Assembly (NCBI RefSeq): GCF_900167535.1
Contig: NZ_FUYE01000013.1
Coordinates: 1 to 64,000, forward strand
Source: Prosthecobacter debontii
GTDB taxonomy: Bacteria > Verrucomicrobiota > Verrucomicrobiia > Verrucomicrobiales > Verrucomicrobiaceae
Direction of reading: 5' to 3'
Length of the DNA stretch: 64,000 nucleotides
In this document: piece after piece, positions 1 to 8,625 of the stretch
How positions within the stretch are numbered: the first letter of the stretch is position 1
Layout of the letters: every line of letters starts with the position of its first letter
The notes under the pieces: model-generated
Seen by the model: the letters and a program-made list of their open reading frames with translations, nothing else
Database searches by the model: none
What the model was told of the DNA's origin: nothing
Program-made: the position numbers and the translations under genes

Positions 1-182
1 TCAAGCTTTCCAGCATCAATTTGCGAGAGGTTGATAGCGGCTTGGTATGATCCTTGGGAAAAGGATACGGGGGATGGTGCCAATCGGTTGATGATCAACA
101 CGCGAGCGAAGCCAGGGGGCAGCGCGGTAACCTGGCGCTCGCGTGATTAAAAATGTCAAAGAGCAGGGAAGACGTGGGTGTT
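1..182 (-). other. Possible CRISPR leader region downstream of cas2
   Basis: This non-coding stretch follows the last cas gene and runs to the window edge. In type I-G loci the leader and array commonly sit beyond cas2, so the array may begin just left of position 1. I see no direct repeat unit inside these bases, only hairpin-forming sequence. The leader assignment is inference from position. Confidence 0.35.
101..143. repeat. Stem-loop with bulge beyond cas2
   Basis: The arms CGCGAGC + GCCAGG (101-116, with a 3-nt bulge) pair with CCTGGC + GCTCGCG (131-143), giving a 13-bp stem around a 14-nt loop. There is no T-run on either strand, so it is not a classic intrinsic terminator. It may end the cas transcript or be part of a leader. 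Confidence 0.5.
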
Positions 183-500
183 TTACACCACGTAGCAGGG
201 CGCATCAAACCGAGAATAGGGCAGGCCTAGGGATGAGATCACCCGGTCGCCGCGTCCTTCGGCTGGGCCAAGGGAGACAAACAACACCTGATCCTCGTCA
301 TGCTTGATGACCTCTTTCAAGGTTCGCTGGAGCTGAACCAGCTCACGCGGGTTCAGATCGCATTCGAACACAGAAAATTGCAGATGGGTCCCATGGTCCT
401 TGCAGATTTTGAAGACCTGCCGAAGCCTCTTGGCATGGGCCACGTCATAACACACCAGATACGTGTGGCGGGAGCTGGAGGTCGAGCTGCGGTCGGACAT
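183..500 (-). CDS. cas2: Cas2 spacer-acquisition protein
   Basis: This is a small (105 aa) Cas2, the structural partner of Cas1 in the complex that integrates new spacers into the CRISPR array. The ferredoxin-like N-terminus TYLVCYDV carries the conserved Asp (about residue 19), followed by the typical QVFKICKDHG and QFSVFECDL strands. ATG at 500 is preferred over an in-frame TTG at 518. It is the last gene of the minus-strand cas operon, about 40 bp after cas4-cas1, which fits co-transcription with the adaptation module. Confidence 0.95.
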   Translation of the reverse strand: MSDRSSTSSSRHTYLVCYDVAHAKRLRQVFKICKDHGTHLQFSVFECDLNPRELVQLQRTLKEVIKHDEDQVLFVSLGPAEGRGDRVISSLGLPYSRFDAPCYVV

Positions 501-539
501 TGGGAGGCGGGGGCTCAAGGTGAAAAGAACGACCCGCCT

Positions 540-2969
540 TCAGCGCGTCACCATGGGAATATACTCAGGGATCTCACCTGTCAGCCAGCGGGCCAGCAGC
601 CGAGCTTGCAGCTCCAGCACCCGCCGATAGCTCACTTTGTAATCGAACACCGGGTGTGTGATCAGCGAGTTCATCCGCTGCTCATAAGCATGGAAAAAAG
701 CCTTCCGACCATGTTTGGTCAGGTTCACCGACTCACCCGCGCGCACAAAGTGTCCCGGGGTCACCATGCGATTGTTAATGGCCGTCAGCACGGCACTTTC
801 CGCGATCAGCGGACGAAACTCCTCCATCAGATCCAGGGCCAACGCCGGGCGACCGTGACGCGGCTGATGATAAAAGCCCACATAGGGGTCAAACCCCACC
901 GCGAGAGCCGCAATGGTGCAATCCTTGGCTAACAAACTATACGCTAGGGATAGTAATGCATTCACAGGATCCCTCGGCGGGCGGCGATTTCGTTGGGTGA
1001 AGTCAAAGGTGAACACCTCCTTTTCCTCCACCCGCCGAGCTTCCGTGGATCGGGAGATTTCCAAGCCCGGAATCTCATCGTCCAGATCCTCCTCACCCAC
1101 CTTGATCATCCCAGCGAAGTGTTGGAAATAAAGCGCCGCTGCGGCTCCCTCATAGCCTAACAATTCATCCAACCCCCGAGCCCCCGCTACCCGACTGCCG
1201 ATCTCCTTCATTCCCGTCACCGCCGCTTGCGGGGCCTGCACATGCAGCCGCATCAGCATCGTCCGGTGATTGCGGATCTTCGCCTGCACCATCTTCTTGG
1301 CCAGGGTCAGGCATTGGAGCGGATTGGCTGCGGTGGCAAATTGGCGGATGCGCGTATGCACATTCGTCAGGATATGCCCCCGGGTCAGTCCATAAAAATA
1401 GCCTCCTTGACTGAAATAGGCCAAGGGGATCTCCTCGCGACACAGTTCCTGGATCGCCTGGGTCGTGATTTGAATATTCCCAAACAACGCCACATGCGTC
1501 ACGTCACCGAGGCGGATCTCATCGATCACACTGTCCCCGTCCTTGATGATCAGTCGCTCAGATTTGATACCTACGCGATGTCCCTGCGAGTTCAGATACA
1601 GCGCTCGTTCGTCATCGCGTGCCGCGATCAGTCGCCGGGGTGGCATCAGGCCTCGGGCTCTACGACTGGCGTCTGCGTTAGGGACAGCCTCAGCCCCGCG
1701 CTTCAGCAGTCGGGTTTCATCCGGCAAGCACACGGGCGCCAGGGAGCAGCGCACGCATTTCGGGCTGTGCACCAGCGGGGGCGGGATCACCTCCGAGGCC
1801 GCCACCTGCCGCGCTTCCACCAGCTTTTCCTCGATCCACTGTTCCAGCTCCGGCGTCATCAGCAGGGATACGCGTTGTTTCGTGCCCCGGTAATAGATCA
1901 CCCCCTCATCACAGGCATAACCATTGTCGCGCAGGATCAGGATTTGCAGCCCCAGTTGCATCTTATCCGCATCCCACAGCTCGTTGCGCTCGTCGCCGAT
2001 CCTGGGCGAGCCCGCTTTGTAATCCACCGGCGTCACCCGGTGCACCACATGCTCGTTCAGCCGCACATGCAGCAGAGCCGGGGCGTCATCGCTTGCCTTG
2101 TTCAAACCCTCGCCTTGGGGTGAAACCGACGCCGCAGGGGATGGCGTTGCGGCTTGGGGTGAATCTTGTCCTGCTGCGAGAGAGAAAAGATCCGGCCCCT
2201 CATCCCCACCGCTGCGACGGTTTTTGGTTGTCGTCTTCTTGGTTAGGTGGTCTGCGGGTCTCTCGACTTCCTGCGGAGAAGCTGCGTCGCCGCGAAGCGA
2301 ATCTCCGCGCTCCTCTCGGGCCCAGCCTTCCTGAGGGATCACCGCCATCTCCACCTCGATCACATCCATCTTCGCCACCACGCCCAGCCGTTCTGAACTC
2401 ATCATCGCAGAGCGGGAATGAATCACCTCCACCTCAGGCTCAGGAGTCGTTGTCGCCGTCGCATCCAGGGCAGGGGAGGCCTTCGTTTCGGAGGATTCCG
2501 AGCCAGCCTCACCCCCCGCCATCGCCTCCGCCTGCTCCGTGGCGGCGACCTCTTCGGCATCATCGGTCTCTGGAGTCGCCTTCTTTTTCTTCCTCGCTCG
2601 GGGCAGGGAACCGCGTCCGCGATTCACCTTCTCATGGATTGCCGATCCACGCTCCGTATCCGCATTGTCGAGGAAGACCCCCTCGACATGCTCATAATAA
2701 AACAGGCGCGGGCAATAGACGAACTCGTTCATCATCCGCGCCTTCATCGGCTCCGCCACTCTTACGGCTTCGGTCGTGCCCCGCTCCTTCCCAGCATCCG
2801 CCTCATGGCCGATCCCGCTTTCCTCATCCACCAGCCGCTGTCTGCCAAAGAGGTCCAGCTCCGGATGCTCCACCGGCAGAGGCAGCGGTTCATAGAGGTA
2901 ATCCGCCTGCCACATCTCGGGCTGATGCGGAAACAGAGCTCGGGCAGTCCGGAAGTCGAGAGCACTCAT
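540..2969 (-). CDS. cas4-cas1: Cas4-Cas1 fusion with enlarged Cas4 half
   Basis: This bifunctional adaptation protein (809 aa) joins a Cas4 nuclease, which trims prespacers, to the Cas1 integrase. The Cas4 half shows YCPRLFYYE (Cys about 86), VDYKAG (about 315-320) and the C-terminal iron-sulfur cysteines CVRC...VC (405-414). Cas1 starts near residue 450, with Glu in LLGYEG (about 607), His in GFYHQPRHG (about 701) and the DLMEEF acid near 716. Such fusions are typical of type I-G and usually run about 550-560 aa. Here Lys/Glu/Ala/Ser/Pro-rich inserts at about 125-190 and 215-300 interrupt the Cas4 fold. GTG at 2981 is an alternative start. Confidence 0.95.
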   Translation of the reverse strand: MSALDFRTARALFPHQPEMWQADYLYEPLPLPVEHPELDLFGRQRLVDEESGIGHEADAGKERGTTEAVRVAEPMKARMMNEFVYCPRLFYYEHVEGVFLDNADTERGSAIHEKVNRGRGSLPRARKKKKATPETDDAEEVAATEQAEAMAGGEAGSESSETKASPALDATATTTPEPEVEVIHSRSAMMSSERLGVVAKMDVIEVEMAVIPQEGWAREERGDSLRGDAASPQEVERPADHLTKKTTTKNRRSGGDEGPDLFSLAAGQDSPQAATPSPAASVSPQGEGLNKASDDAPALLHVRLNEHVVHRVTPVDYKAGSPRIGDERNELWDADKMQLGLQILILRDNGYACDEGVIYYRGTKQRVSLLMTPELEQWIEEKLVEARQVAASEVIPPPLVHSPKCVRCSLAPVCLPDETRLLKRGAEAVPNADASRRARGLMPPRRLIAARDDERALYLNSQGHRVGIKSERLIIKDGDSVIDEIRLGDVTHVALFGNIQITTQAIQELCREEIPLAYFSQGGYFYGLTRGHILTNVHTRIRQFATAANPLQCLTLAKKMVQAKIRNHRTMLMRLHVQAPQAAVTGMKEIGSRVAGARGLDELLGYEGAAAALYFQHFAGMIKVGEEDLDDEIPGLEISRSTEARRVEEKEVFTFDFTQRNRRPPRDPVNALLSLAYSLLAKDCTIAALAVGFDPYVGFYHQPRHGRPALALDLMEEFRPLIAESAVLTAINNRMVTPGHFVRAGESVNLTKHGRKAFFHAYEQRMNSLITHPVFDYKVSYRRVLELQARLLARWLTGEIPEYIPMVTR

Positions 2970-3042
2970 AAGGGAATCCACCAGTGAGGCCTAACCATCG
3001 CCGCTGCCGAGATTCCCGTAAAGCAAAAGATGGTTAAAGTAG

Positions 3043-3063
3043 GTCAGTTGCGCCGCAACTGAC
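3043..3063. repeat. REP-like perfect palindrome between cas4-cas1 and csb2
   Basis: GTCAGTTGCG and CGCAACTGAC form a perfect 10-bp inverted repeat around one base. Closely related palindromes with the same CAGTTGCG core occur at 31937-31953 and 31992-32012, so this is a dispersed element and not a cas-specific site. Confidence 0.7.
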
Positions 3064-3076
3064 TTTCGAAAGAAGA

Positions 3077-4726
3077 TCAATCCGCAGGAACAAAAAGCCC
3101 GAGGCCGAAATGTGAGCTGTGGCCGAAGCTCGGCATGGGCAGAGTCACAGGTTCGTCAAAGGTGAGCTGCATGAAAAAACCGATACGGCGGTGACGGGCT
3201 CTGCTTGAATCGCTAGAGTTTTGATGGGTAGCGACTTCGATGGCTTGATCAAAAGGCATTGTCGAGAGGTCATCTCCTTCAGGAGCACGGACGATGTCCC
3301 AGGCTGGCATTGGCGGCAGCCTTCCTTGTGGCTCCTCAGTCAGTCCAGCCTGAAATGCGGGTAATCGTTCAATCGTCACCGGCTTGTCCAGTCCGGCTTG
3401 CCGAAGGCAGGTAACCAATTGCTGTTCAGGTGTGGCGTTCGCTTTAATCTTCGGATTACTTTTGTCTCCTCGATAGAAATGGAGCGGCGGAACAAACGGG
3501 GTTTCACTTCGCCAGATTCGGCTCATCAGTGGCGGGATTGTTTGATCGCCCACGGCCAGCTTGGCATCGGAAGGCGGTTCCATGCCCATCGCTGTGAGAA
3601 CTGGATTGACGGGGAAGCGGCCATTGCCCCAGTTCAATCGGCGGATGCGAAGAAGCACATCCACTTCTGTACGGGTGAGGCCCATTGGGCACCAAATATG
3701 AAGGTCTGTCAGTGAATGATCCTGGGACAGCGGCAGGTAGAAGGCGTGCTGATGACCTTCAGCGACATCCTTACCGAGCAGGGCCGGGCTTTTCACTCCC
3801 TGCCCATGGACCTTGCAGAGGTGGTGATTAACTGCGGCTCGGAACAGCTCCGCCAGCGTAACGGTGAACTTGGTGGCAATGGGAACGCGGCATTGCAGAG
3901 AAAAGCGCAAGTAGCGGGCAACCTTGGGGCCGTCCGAAGGCTCTGGTTTGTCCGATTTCTTTTCACTTCGAGGCGTTTTTACCACCCAATCCTGAGGCCA
4001 GCCTTTCGGCATCTCGTAGGAGATAAGGCAACCACCATCCACCTGCATGTCCGTTGTGAGCATTTGGTTTACTAGGTGAACGGGAGCGTTCTTCGACTCA
4101 GTGCCGGAGTTTCTGCGCTGCCATAGGTCGGTGAGTTGAAAGTCAAAAGGATCTGCACAGAAAACGTCACGGCATTTGGGGGCGATACGTCGCTGCGGCT
4201 TATTGTCGGCTGAGAGACAGGGTTTGCACCATCCAAAGTCCCTCGGTTCTCTCCAGTCGTCCGTCGAAAGGCTTGCTGCGCAGATGGAATCGGCCCTACC
4301 AAAGTAAGATACATGCTTTAATAAAACCGTCAGCAGGTCCCTTTTAGGAGCGTCCAAAATCAGGTCATTCCAACGGAAGCAAATTGGTTGTGTAGTGGCG
4401 GCAAAGTGGTTCTCGTGTCGTGTAGTGCCGTAAGTGGCAGTCGCTTTGTCTCTTTTTCCATAGTTTGGCTGATAGTGAACGGTTTGGGCGAAGCTGACTT
4501 TGCCGATGCCGATGAGAGGAAGGCGTTGCCCTAGTGTTTCAATCAGTGCCTTCAATTCATCGGAATGAGCAACCCCAGGATGAGAGCGAAACCAAGCCGA
4601 CGCAAGAGAACGAAGAAGTCGCCAAGGGCTAGGAGGCCATTCAGCCTCCTTCACTCGGCCTGGGTTCTGCCCCCAAGGATGTGCATGATAGCGATCCCAG
4701 TGGAGTTTGATCTGGATGGTAAGCAT
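3077..4726 (-). CDS. csb2: Csb2 (Cas5-Cas6-type subunit of type I-G Cascade)
   Basis: This 549-aa protein matches the Csb2 (GSU0054) family, which in type I-G serves as a fused Cas5/Cas6: it processes crRNA and caps its 5' handle. The N-terminus has the family signature of an aromatic, Pro-rich segment followed by EWPPSPWRLLRSL near residues 28-42. It starts 7 bp after the csb1 stop, consistent with translational coupling in the effector operon order csx17-csb1-csb2. Assignment rests on the N-terminal pattern, the length and the neighbours; I cannot verify the Cas6 active-site histidine by eye. Confidence 0.88.
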   Translation of the reverse strand: MLTIQIKLHWDRYHAHPWGQNPGRVKEAEWPPSPWRLLRSLASAWFRSHPGVAHSDELKALIETLGQRLPLIGIGKVSFAQTVHYQPNYGKRDKATATYGTTRHENHFAATTQPICFRWNDLILDAPKRDLLTVLLKHVSYFGRADSICAASLSTDDWREPRDFGWCKPCLSADNKPQRRIAPKCRDVFCADPFDFQLTDLWQRRNSGTESKNAPVHLVNQMLTTDMQVDGGCLISYEMPKGWPQDWVVKTPRSEKKSDKPEPSDGPKVARYLRFSLQCRVPIATKFTVTLAELFRAAVNHHLCKVHGQGVKSPALLGKDVAEGHQHAFYLPLSQDHSLTDLHIWCPMGLTRTEVDVLLRIRRLNWGNGRFPVNPVLTAMGMEPPSDAKLAVGDQTIPPLMSRIWRSETPFVPPLHFYRGDKSNPKIKANATPEQQLVTCLRQAGLDKPVTIERLPAFQAGLTEEPQGRLPPMPAWDIVRAPEGDDLSTMPFDQAIEVATHQNSSDSSRARHRRIGFFMQLTFDEPVTLPMPSFGHSSHFGLGLFVPAD

Positions 4727-4732
4727 GACCGC

Positions 4733-5818
4733 TTAGAACTGGAGGGTTAGCGGAGAACGGCCTTTTGGTAAACCGGCTTTGGAGATGAGACTGCTATCAT
4801 TTGCGAGAGAGGTGGCTGCGATGGCCTCGTATCCGAAGTCGCCTGTGGTAGAAGTGGCACCTTCGATTGAGTATTGTGGTGCAACCTTAGTTTCATTTCG
4901 CTTGATGCGCAGCTTGCACTCTGTCCGCAAACTCAGTTCATGTTTGAGCAGATCAAGGAAGGTGGCTACTTTCCAAAGAGAGATAGCAAGCAGTAGTTGG
5001 AGCCTGGGTGACTGATATTGGCCGGGTTTATCATCGGCTTCGAGGTGATCGAGACGTAGGGAGGCCAACAGGCCGACATCAATGGAGAATCTGGCTTCGA
5101 TCTTTTTGGCTGTGATACGGGCTTTCTGGAAAATGGCCTGACCAGAGTCACTATCGACCTGACCGACGTTAAACTTGATGCCGGGGACAGTGACACGATT
5201 GCAGTTGAATCCAACAATCGAGGCATTAAGCGCACGGGGCAGGCGAAGTCCTACAAACTTGATTTGCTCGTTGGAAATCTGAAAACCGTGGATAAGGGAC
5301 ATGGGATCGAGTCCCATGACCAAAGGGAACACGTTCGGGATGTTTGCCACAGGCATGGACTTCCCCCCATCCGTCATAGCCAGGCTTGTCTTGATGTGAT
5401 CTGCGAGAGTGGTTTCATTTCCATCCTGCGAGAACTTTGCTTTCCCTTTCGCGAGGAAGTCGGAAGCGAAACGATGACCATCAATCGTCGACGCCGTTGT
5501 AAACTCCCTATTGGTCTCTGCCTTCAAGTAAGGCAATCCATCAAAGGTGTTCTTCAAGCTACCGACGTATTTGTTATCAAAGCACACTTCCTCCAAACGG
5601 TTCGCCATGGAGGCTTCGGACTCGATGAGACAAATGAGACCATTCTTGCCGCCTGGATCGGGATACAAGACTGGGCCGAGGTCCGGAAAGCCTGTGGGTT
5701 GGATGAGGGAGCCTTCGTTGGAAGGTTCCAGTTCGGCTGTAATGAGTATGCGGCGGCAGCCTGCGGGGACGATGAAGCCTCCAAATTCAAGAAGTGTGGA
5801 TTCGGTGGGGTTAGACAT
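4733..5818 (-). CDS. csb1: Csb1 (Cas7-type backbone subunit of type I-G Cascade)
   Basis: This 361-aa protein is the Csb1 (GSU0053) family member expected to form the repeated crRNA-coating backbone. The start is placed at ATG 5818 (MSNPTES), because the upstream extension to 5902 overlaps csx17 and is unlike the family. Recognisable segments include the RILITAELEPSNEGSLIQP stretch near the N-terminus and a central GLDPMSLIHGF. It lies 29 bp after csx17 and just ahead of csb2, the standard I-G order. Confidence 0.88.
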   Translation of the reverse strand: MSNPTESTLLEFGGFIVPAGCRRILITAELEPSNEGSLIQPTGFPDLGPVLYPDPGGKNGLICLIESEASMANRLEEVCFDNKYVGSLKNTFDGLPYLKAETNREFTTASTIDGHRFASDFLAKGKAKFSQDGNETTLADHIKTSLAMTDGGKSMPVANIPNVFPLVMGLDPMSLIHGFQISNEQIKFVGLRLPRALNASIVGFNCNRVTVPGIKFNVGQVDSDSGQAIFQKARITAKKIEARFSIDVGLLASLRLDHLEADDKPGQYQSPRLQLLLAISLWKVATFLDLLKHELSLRTECKLRIKRNETKVAPQYSIEGATSTTGDFGYEAIAATSLANDSSLISKAGLPKGRSPLTLQF

Positions 5819-5847
5819 GGTGGATGTGATTATCGTTTGAGGTGAGT

Positions 5848-8625
5848 TTAGGCAGAGAAAGGCAGGGTAATAGCGCGGCGGAGCAGCCACTGGTCTTCCC
5901 AAGCAAGAGGGATACAGACAGCAGCAGCGAGGCGAGCGGGATCGACGGGTGAGTCTGTGAAGTTTAGGTCGCTTTGACCGAGACGGACGATGTAGCGCCC
6001 ACTGAGGATTTCTTTTTCCTGGCGGGATTTGGCTCCCCAGGGATTGCTAACACCCCAAATGCCAATCCAGCGCAGCGCCTCGCTGACTGCCAGGGGCAGG
6101 CTGCTGGCGGAGCGTTGGCAGAGGTGGAAAATCGGTTGCTGACTGCGGCGTTTCTTCCAACGGGCGCAGTTCTTCCTTGGCCACCCGCATTCCAGTTCAA
6201 GTAGGGTGCGCAGGGCAGCGTAAGCTAGATGAAATGCTGGTGATGCTTTTGATTGATTGTCTTCTGCAAGATCAAACGGAGCTTCGTCCGCTGCAGTTTG
6301 TGCTTCTTCGATTTCCTTTTGGGCAACCACCTCTGGCTTTTCAAAGTGCCAGCCAATGAGACTGAGCGCTTCGATCCAACTGGTGATGAGGTGATCGTCC
6401 AGCTCATGATTCAGAAAGGCCACCACATCCGCCAATCGTGCCTGATGCACCCCATGCAAGGCAGGCTGGTCGTCTTTGAGCGAATCCATGTAACGGCGCT
6501 GAAGAACCATGCTGAGGTCGTGGCACAGATCGGAACCTGTCCAGACAGCTTGGTTGCCAGTTTCATCCAACTGCCAACGGCCATAGCTATAAGTGAGCGG
6601 AAGCAAGGAACCAAGCATGGGTTGTACTTTGGAGCGCGACCCTTGATCGTGCTGGAGCATCAAGCCAGGAATGGAGGCAATTGCACGAGCAATGCGGAAC
6701 TCCGCAGCATGAGATTGATTTGGACGATCAAAGTCTGTCAAAAGCTCACGCCACTCGGCCATAGGTAACTTATCGAAGAAAGTGCCGATGCCATGGACCT
6801 TGTCGCGGAAGGATTTGGAGATGGCGAGCTGGCGGCAGGCTCTGAAGATTGACACTAGTAGCGCCATGCAATGGTAAGCCGTGGGATCAAGCGCTGCTGT
6901 CTCCATTGCTGCATTGATATCGGCTCGCACAGAGTGTGGACCATCCTTTTCGATTTCCCCAGTTTTCTTATTTCGGCTAAAATCAAACTGATCCATGAAA
7001 CGGCTCTCATCAAATGGCGAGAGGGCGCGGTTTAGCACAGTAGCGGCTTTGTTGTGACTTGCCGCGATGAATCGTCCGGTTGTAATCCAGGGGACTTTAC
7101 TGCCTTTCATTCTGAATCGGAACTCCTGCCAGCCTGCGAAGCCAGCATCCACCCCCTGAGAGTTCATTGCCCGGACGAATTCTGCGGAAAATCGGGCTTC
7201 CTTGCCTGGAAGTCGCGCTTGGGCATCGGTGATGAAACTGGCAAGTTCGTCGAATGTGGTAGGGCGATCCCAGAGCGGAAACCAGAGGGCGGAACTGGTG
7301 CCCGTTATTGTATTCTCATCATCCACCATTTCTTCGCCAGAATCGAAGACGAACGGGAAGGCCGCGAATCGCTTGGAGTTGGCCCCGAGTGTACGGGCGG
7401 CACCTCCCCGCATGGCGAAGGCTCCTTCAACAGCGAGAACGTAATCAAGCGGATAGATTGGGTAATCTGACTGGACCCACCCTGAACCAATGTTGTAGGA
7501 TTTGAATGCATCGGGGAAGAAAGGCGAAGCACCATCCCTGGGAGGAGTGTCTTCTGAGGCTAACCCAAAGAGCGAGCCTTTAACATTGTTCTCGGCAGCC
7601 ACTTTTGCAGCGAGGAAAAAGCCCCAGTAAGCTCTGAAAACTTCGCTATTTCCCGCTTTACCTCGATTCAGAAACAAGGGGCTATCTACGGGCCTTGTTG
7701 CAGCTCTTGTTGTGAAAACAGAATCGATGGCTTGTGATGCCGAGGCAGGAACTTTGTCCCTGAATTGCTCAAGTAACGCAGTTCCGTTTGTTTCATCCGC
7801 TTGGAAGTCCGCGAAACACTCGCGCCCCAAGTTAAGTGAAGTCAAAGCATCTGGGTGTGATGCTAGCTCGTTCGCCAGCAGAGCCATAACTGCCTTTTTA
7901 CCTGATTCTTTGATCTGAACGGAATACTTAGCACCCGGCATTGGGGCTAGGCTACTAAGCGCTGCCTCATCCTTGAGGTCGAACGTAAATTCGCTTTTAC
8001 CCGGAATGAACTTGCTAACGACGGAATCGGTAAATTTGATGCATCGCTCTAATATTGGGCGCTGAACTGACATAGCCTCGAAGAGCTTTGTGCAAGCTGC
8101 GTGTGACCATGAAATTTGGATCGCGGTTTTGGGCTTTTTTTGTTTCCCAACAGTGATGCTGATCTCGATGTCATCTGTTGGCTTCAATTCACACTGCGGC
8201 AGCTTTAACTCAAAAGCTTTCTCTGGCATGGCTGGCACTTCATCTCCTTCCGGTTTTGGAAAGCCGTGAGCGAGTAGTGCAGCTTTGTTTGCTTGCCAAT
8301 AATCATGCCATGGTTTGGGGGCACAGCGGAAGATGATGATTTTTTTCTCATCCATGCCTCCACCTGTATTCCAAGGTGAGAACACAGGCGTTGGCTGATA
8401 ATACTTCTCAAAGAACTCCACCAGTGCGTCCATGGTTGGATACTTTGGTGAACGAAGATAGAAGACGGCGTCATCAGAGTTCCACCAACCTTCCGCATTT
8501 GGATCGCGGTGCTCAGGAGCGGCGCATTTGGCGAGTACGCGGAGGATGCCGATGGCCTTGAGATAGTGACCGAGAATGTCGTGGCGGCACCCTGGGAGTG
8601 GAATCGAGTCGGACATGGTATTCAT
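5848..8625 (-). CDS. csx17: Csx17 (Cas8-type large subunit, type I-G)
   Basis: This 925-aa protein is the large Cascade subunit, expected to recognise the PAM and recruit Cas3. The N-terminus IPLPGCRHDILGHYLKAIG resembles Csx17/Cas8u2 proteins (PLxGC..xPLxxYLKALG), and the length fits. Its ATG overlaps the cas3 stop by 4 bp (ATGA), so it is translationally coupled to cas3. Cas8 subunits diverge strongly, so the call relies on the N-terminal motif plus position between cas3 and csb1. Confidence 0.88.
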   Translation of the reverse strand: MNTMSDSIPLPGCRHDILGHYLKAIGILRVLAKCAAPEHRDPNAEGWWNSDDAVFYLRSPKYPTMDALVEFFEKYYQPTPVFSPWNTGGGMDEKKIIIFRCAPKPWHDYWQANKAALLAHGFPKPEGDEVPAMPEKAFELKLPQCELKPTDDIEISITVGKQKKPKTAIQISWSHAACTKLFEAMSVQRPILERCIKFTDSVVSKFIPGKSEFTFDLKDEAALSSLAPMPGAKYSVQIKESGKKAVMALLANELASHPDALTSLNLGRECFADFQADETNGTALLEQFRDKVPASASQAIDSVFTTRAATRPVDSPLFLNRGKAGNSEVFRAYWGFFLAAKVAAENNVKGSLFGLASEDTPPRDGASPFFPDAFKSYNIGSGWVQSDYPIYPLDYVLAVEGAFAMRGGAARTLGANSKRFAAFPFVFDSGEEMVDDENTITGTSSALWFPLWDRPTTFDELASFITDAQARLPGKEARFSAEFVRAMNSQGVDAGFAGWQEFRFRMKGSKVPWITTGRFIAASHNKAATVLNRALSPFDESRFMDQFDFSRNKKTGEIEKDGPHSVRADINAAMETAALDPTAYHCMALLVSIFRACRQLAISKSFRDKVHGIGTFFDKLPMAEWRELLTDFDRPNQSHAAEFRIARAIASIPGLMLQHDQGSRSKVQPMLGSLLPLTYSYGRWQLDETGNQAVWTGSDLCHDLSMVLQRRYMDSLKDDQPALHGVHQARLADVVAFLNHELDDHLITSWIEALSLIGWHFEKPEVVAQKEIEEAQTAADEAPFDLAEDNQSKASPAFHLAYAALRTLLELECGWPRKNCARWKKRRSQQPIFHLCQRSASSLPLAVSEALRWIGIWGVSNPWGAKSRQEKEILSGRYIVRLGQSDLNFTDSPVDPARLAAAVCIPLAWEDQWLLRRAITLPFSA

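Noticed and set aside
1-182. CRISPR array at the window start
   Set aside because: No repeated unit or spacer periodicity is present; only hairpin-forming sequence is seen.
1227-2123. Long plus-strand frames opposite cas4-cas1
   Set aside because: They are antisense to a clearly coding gene and lack protein-like features.
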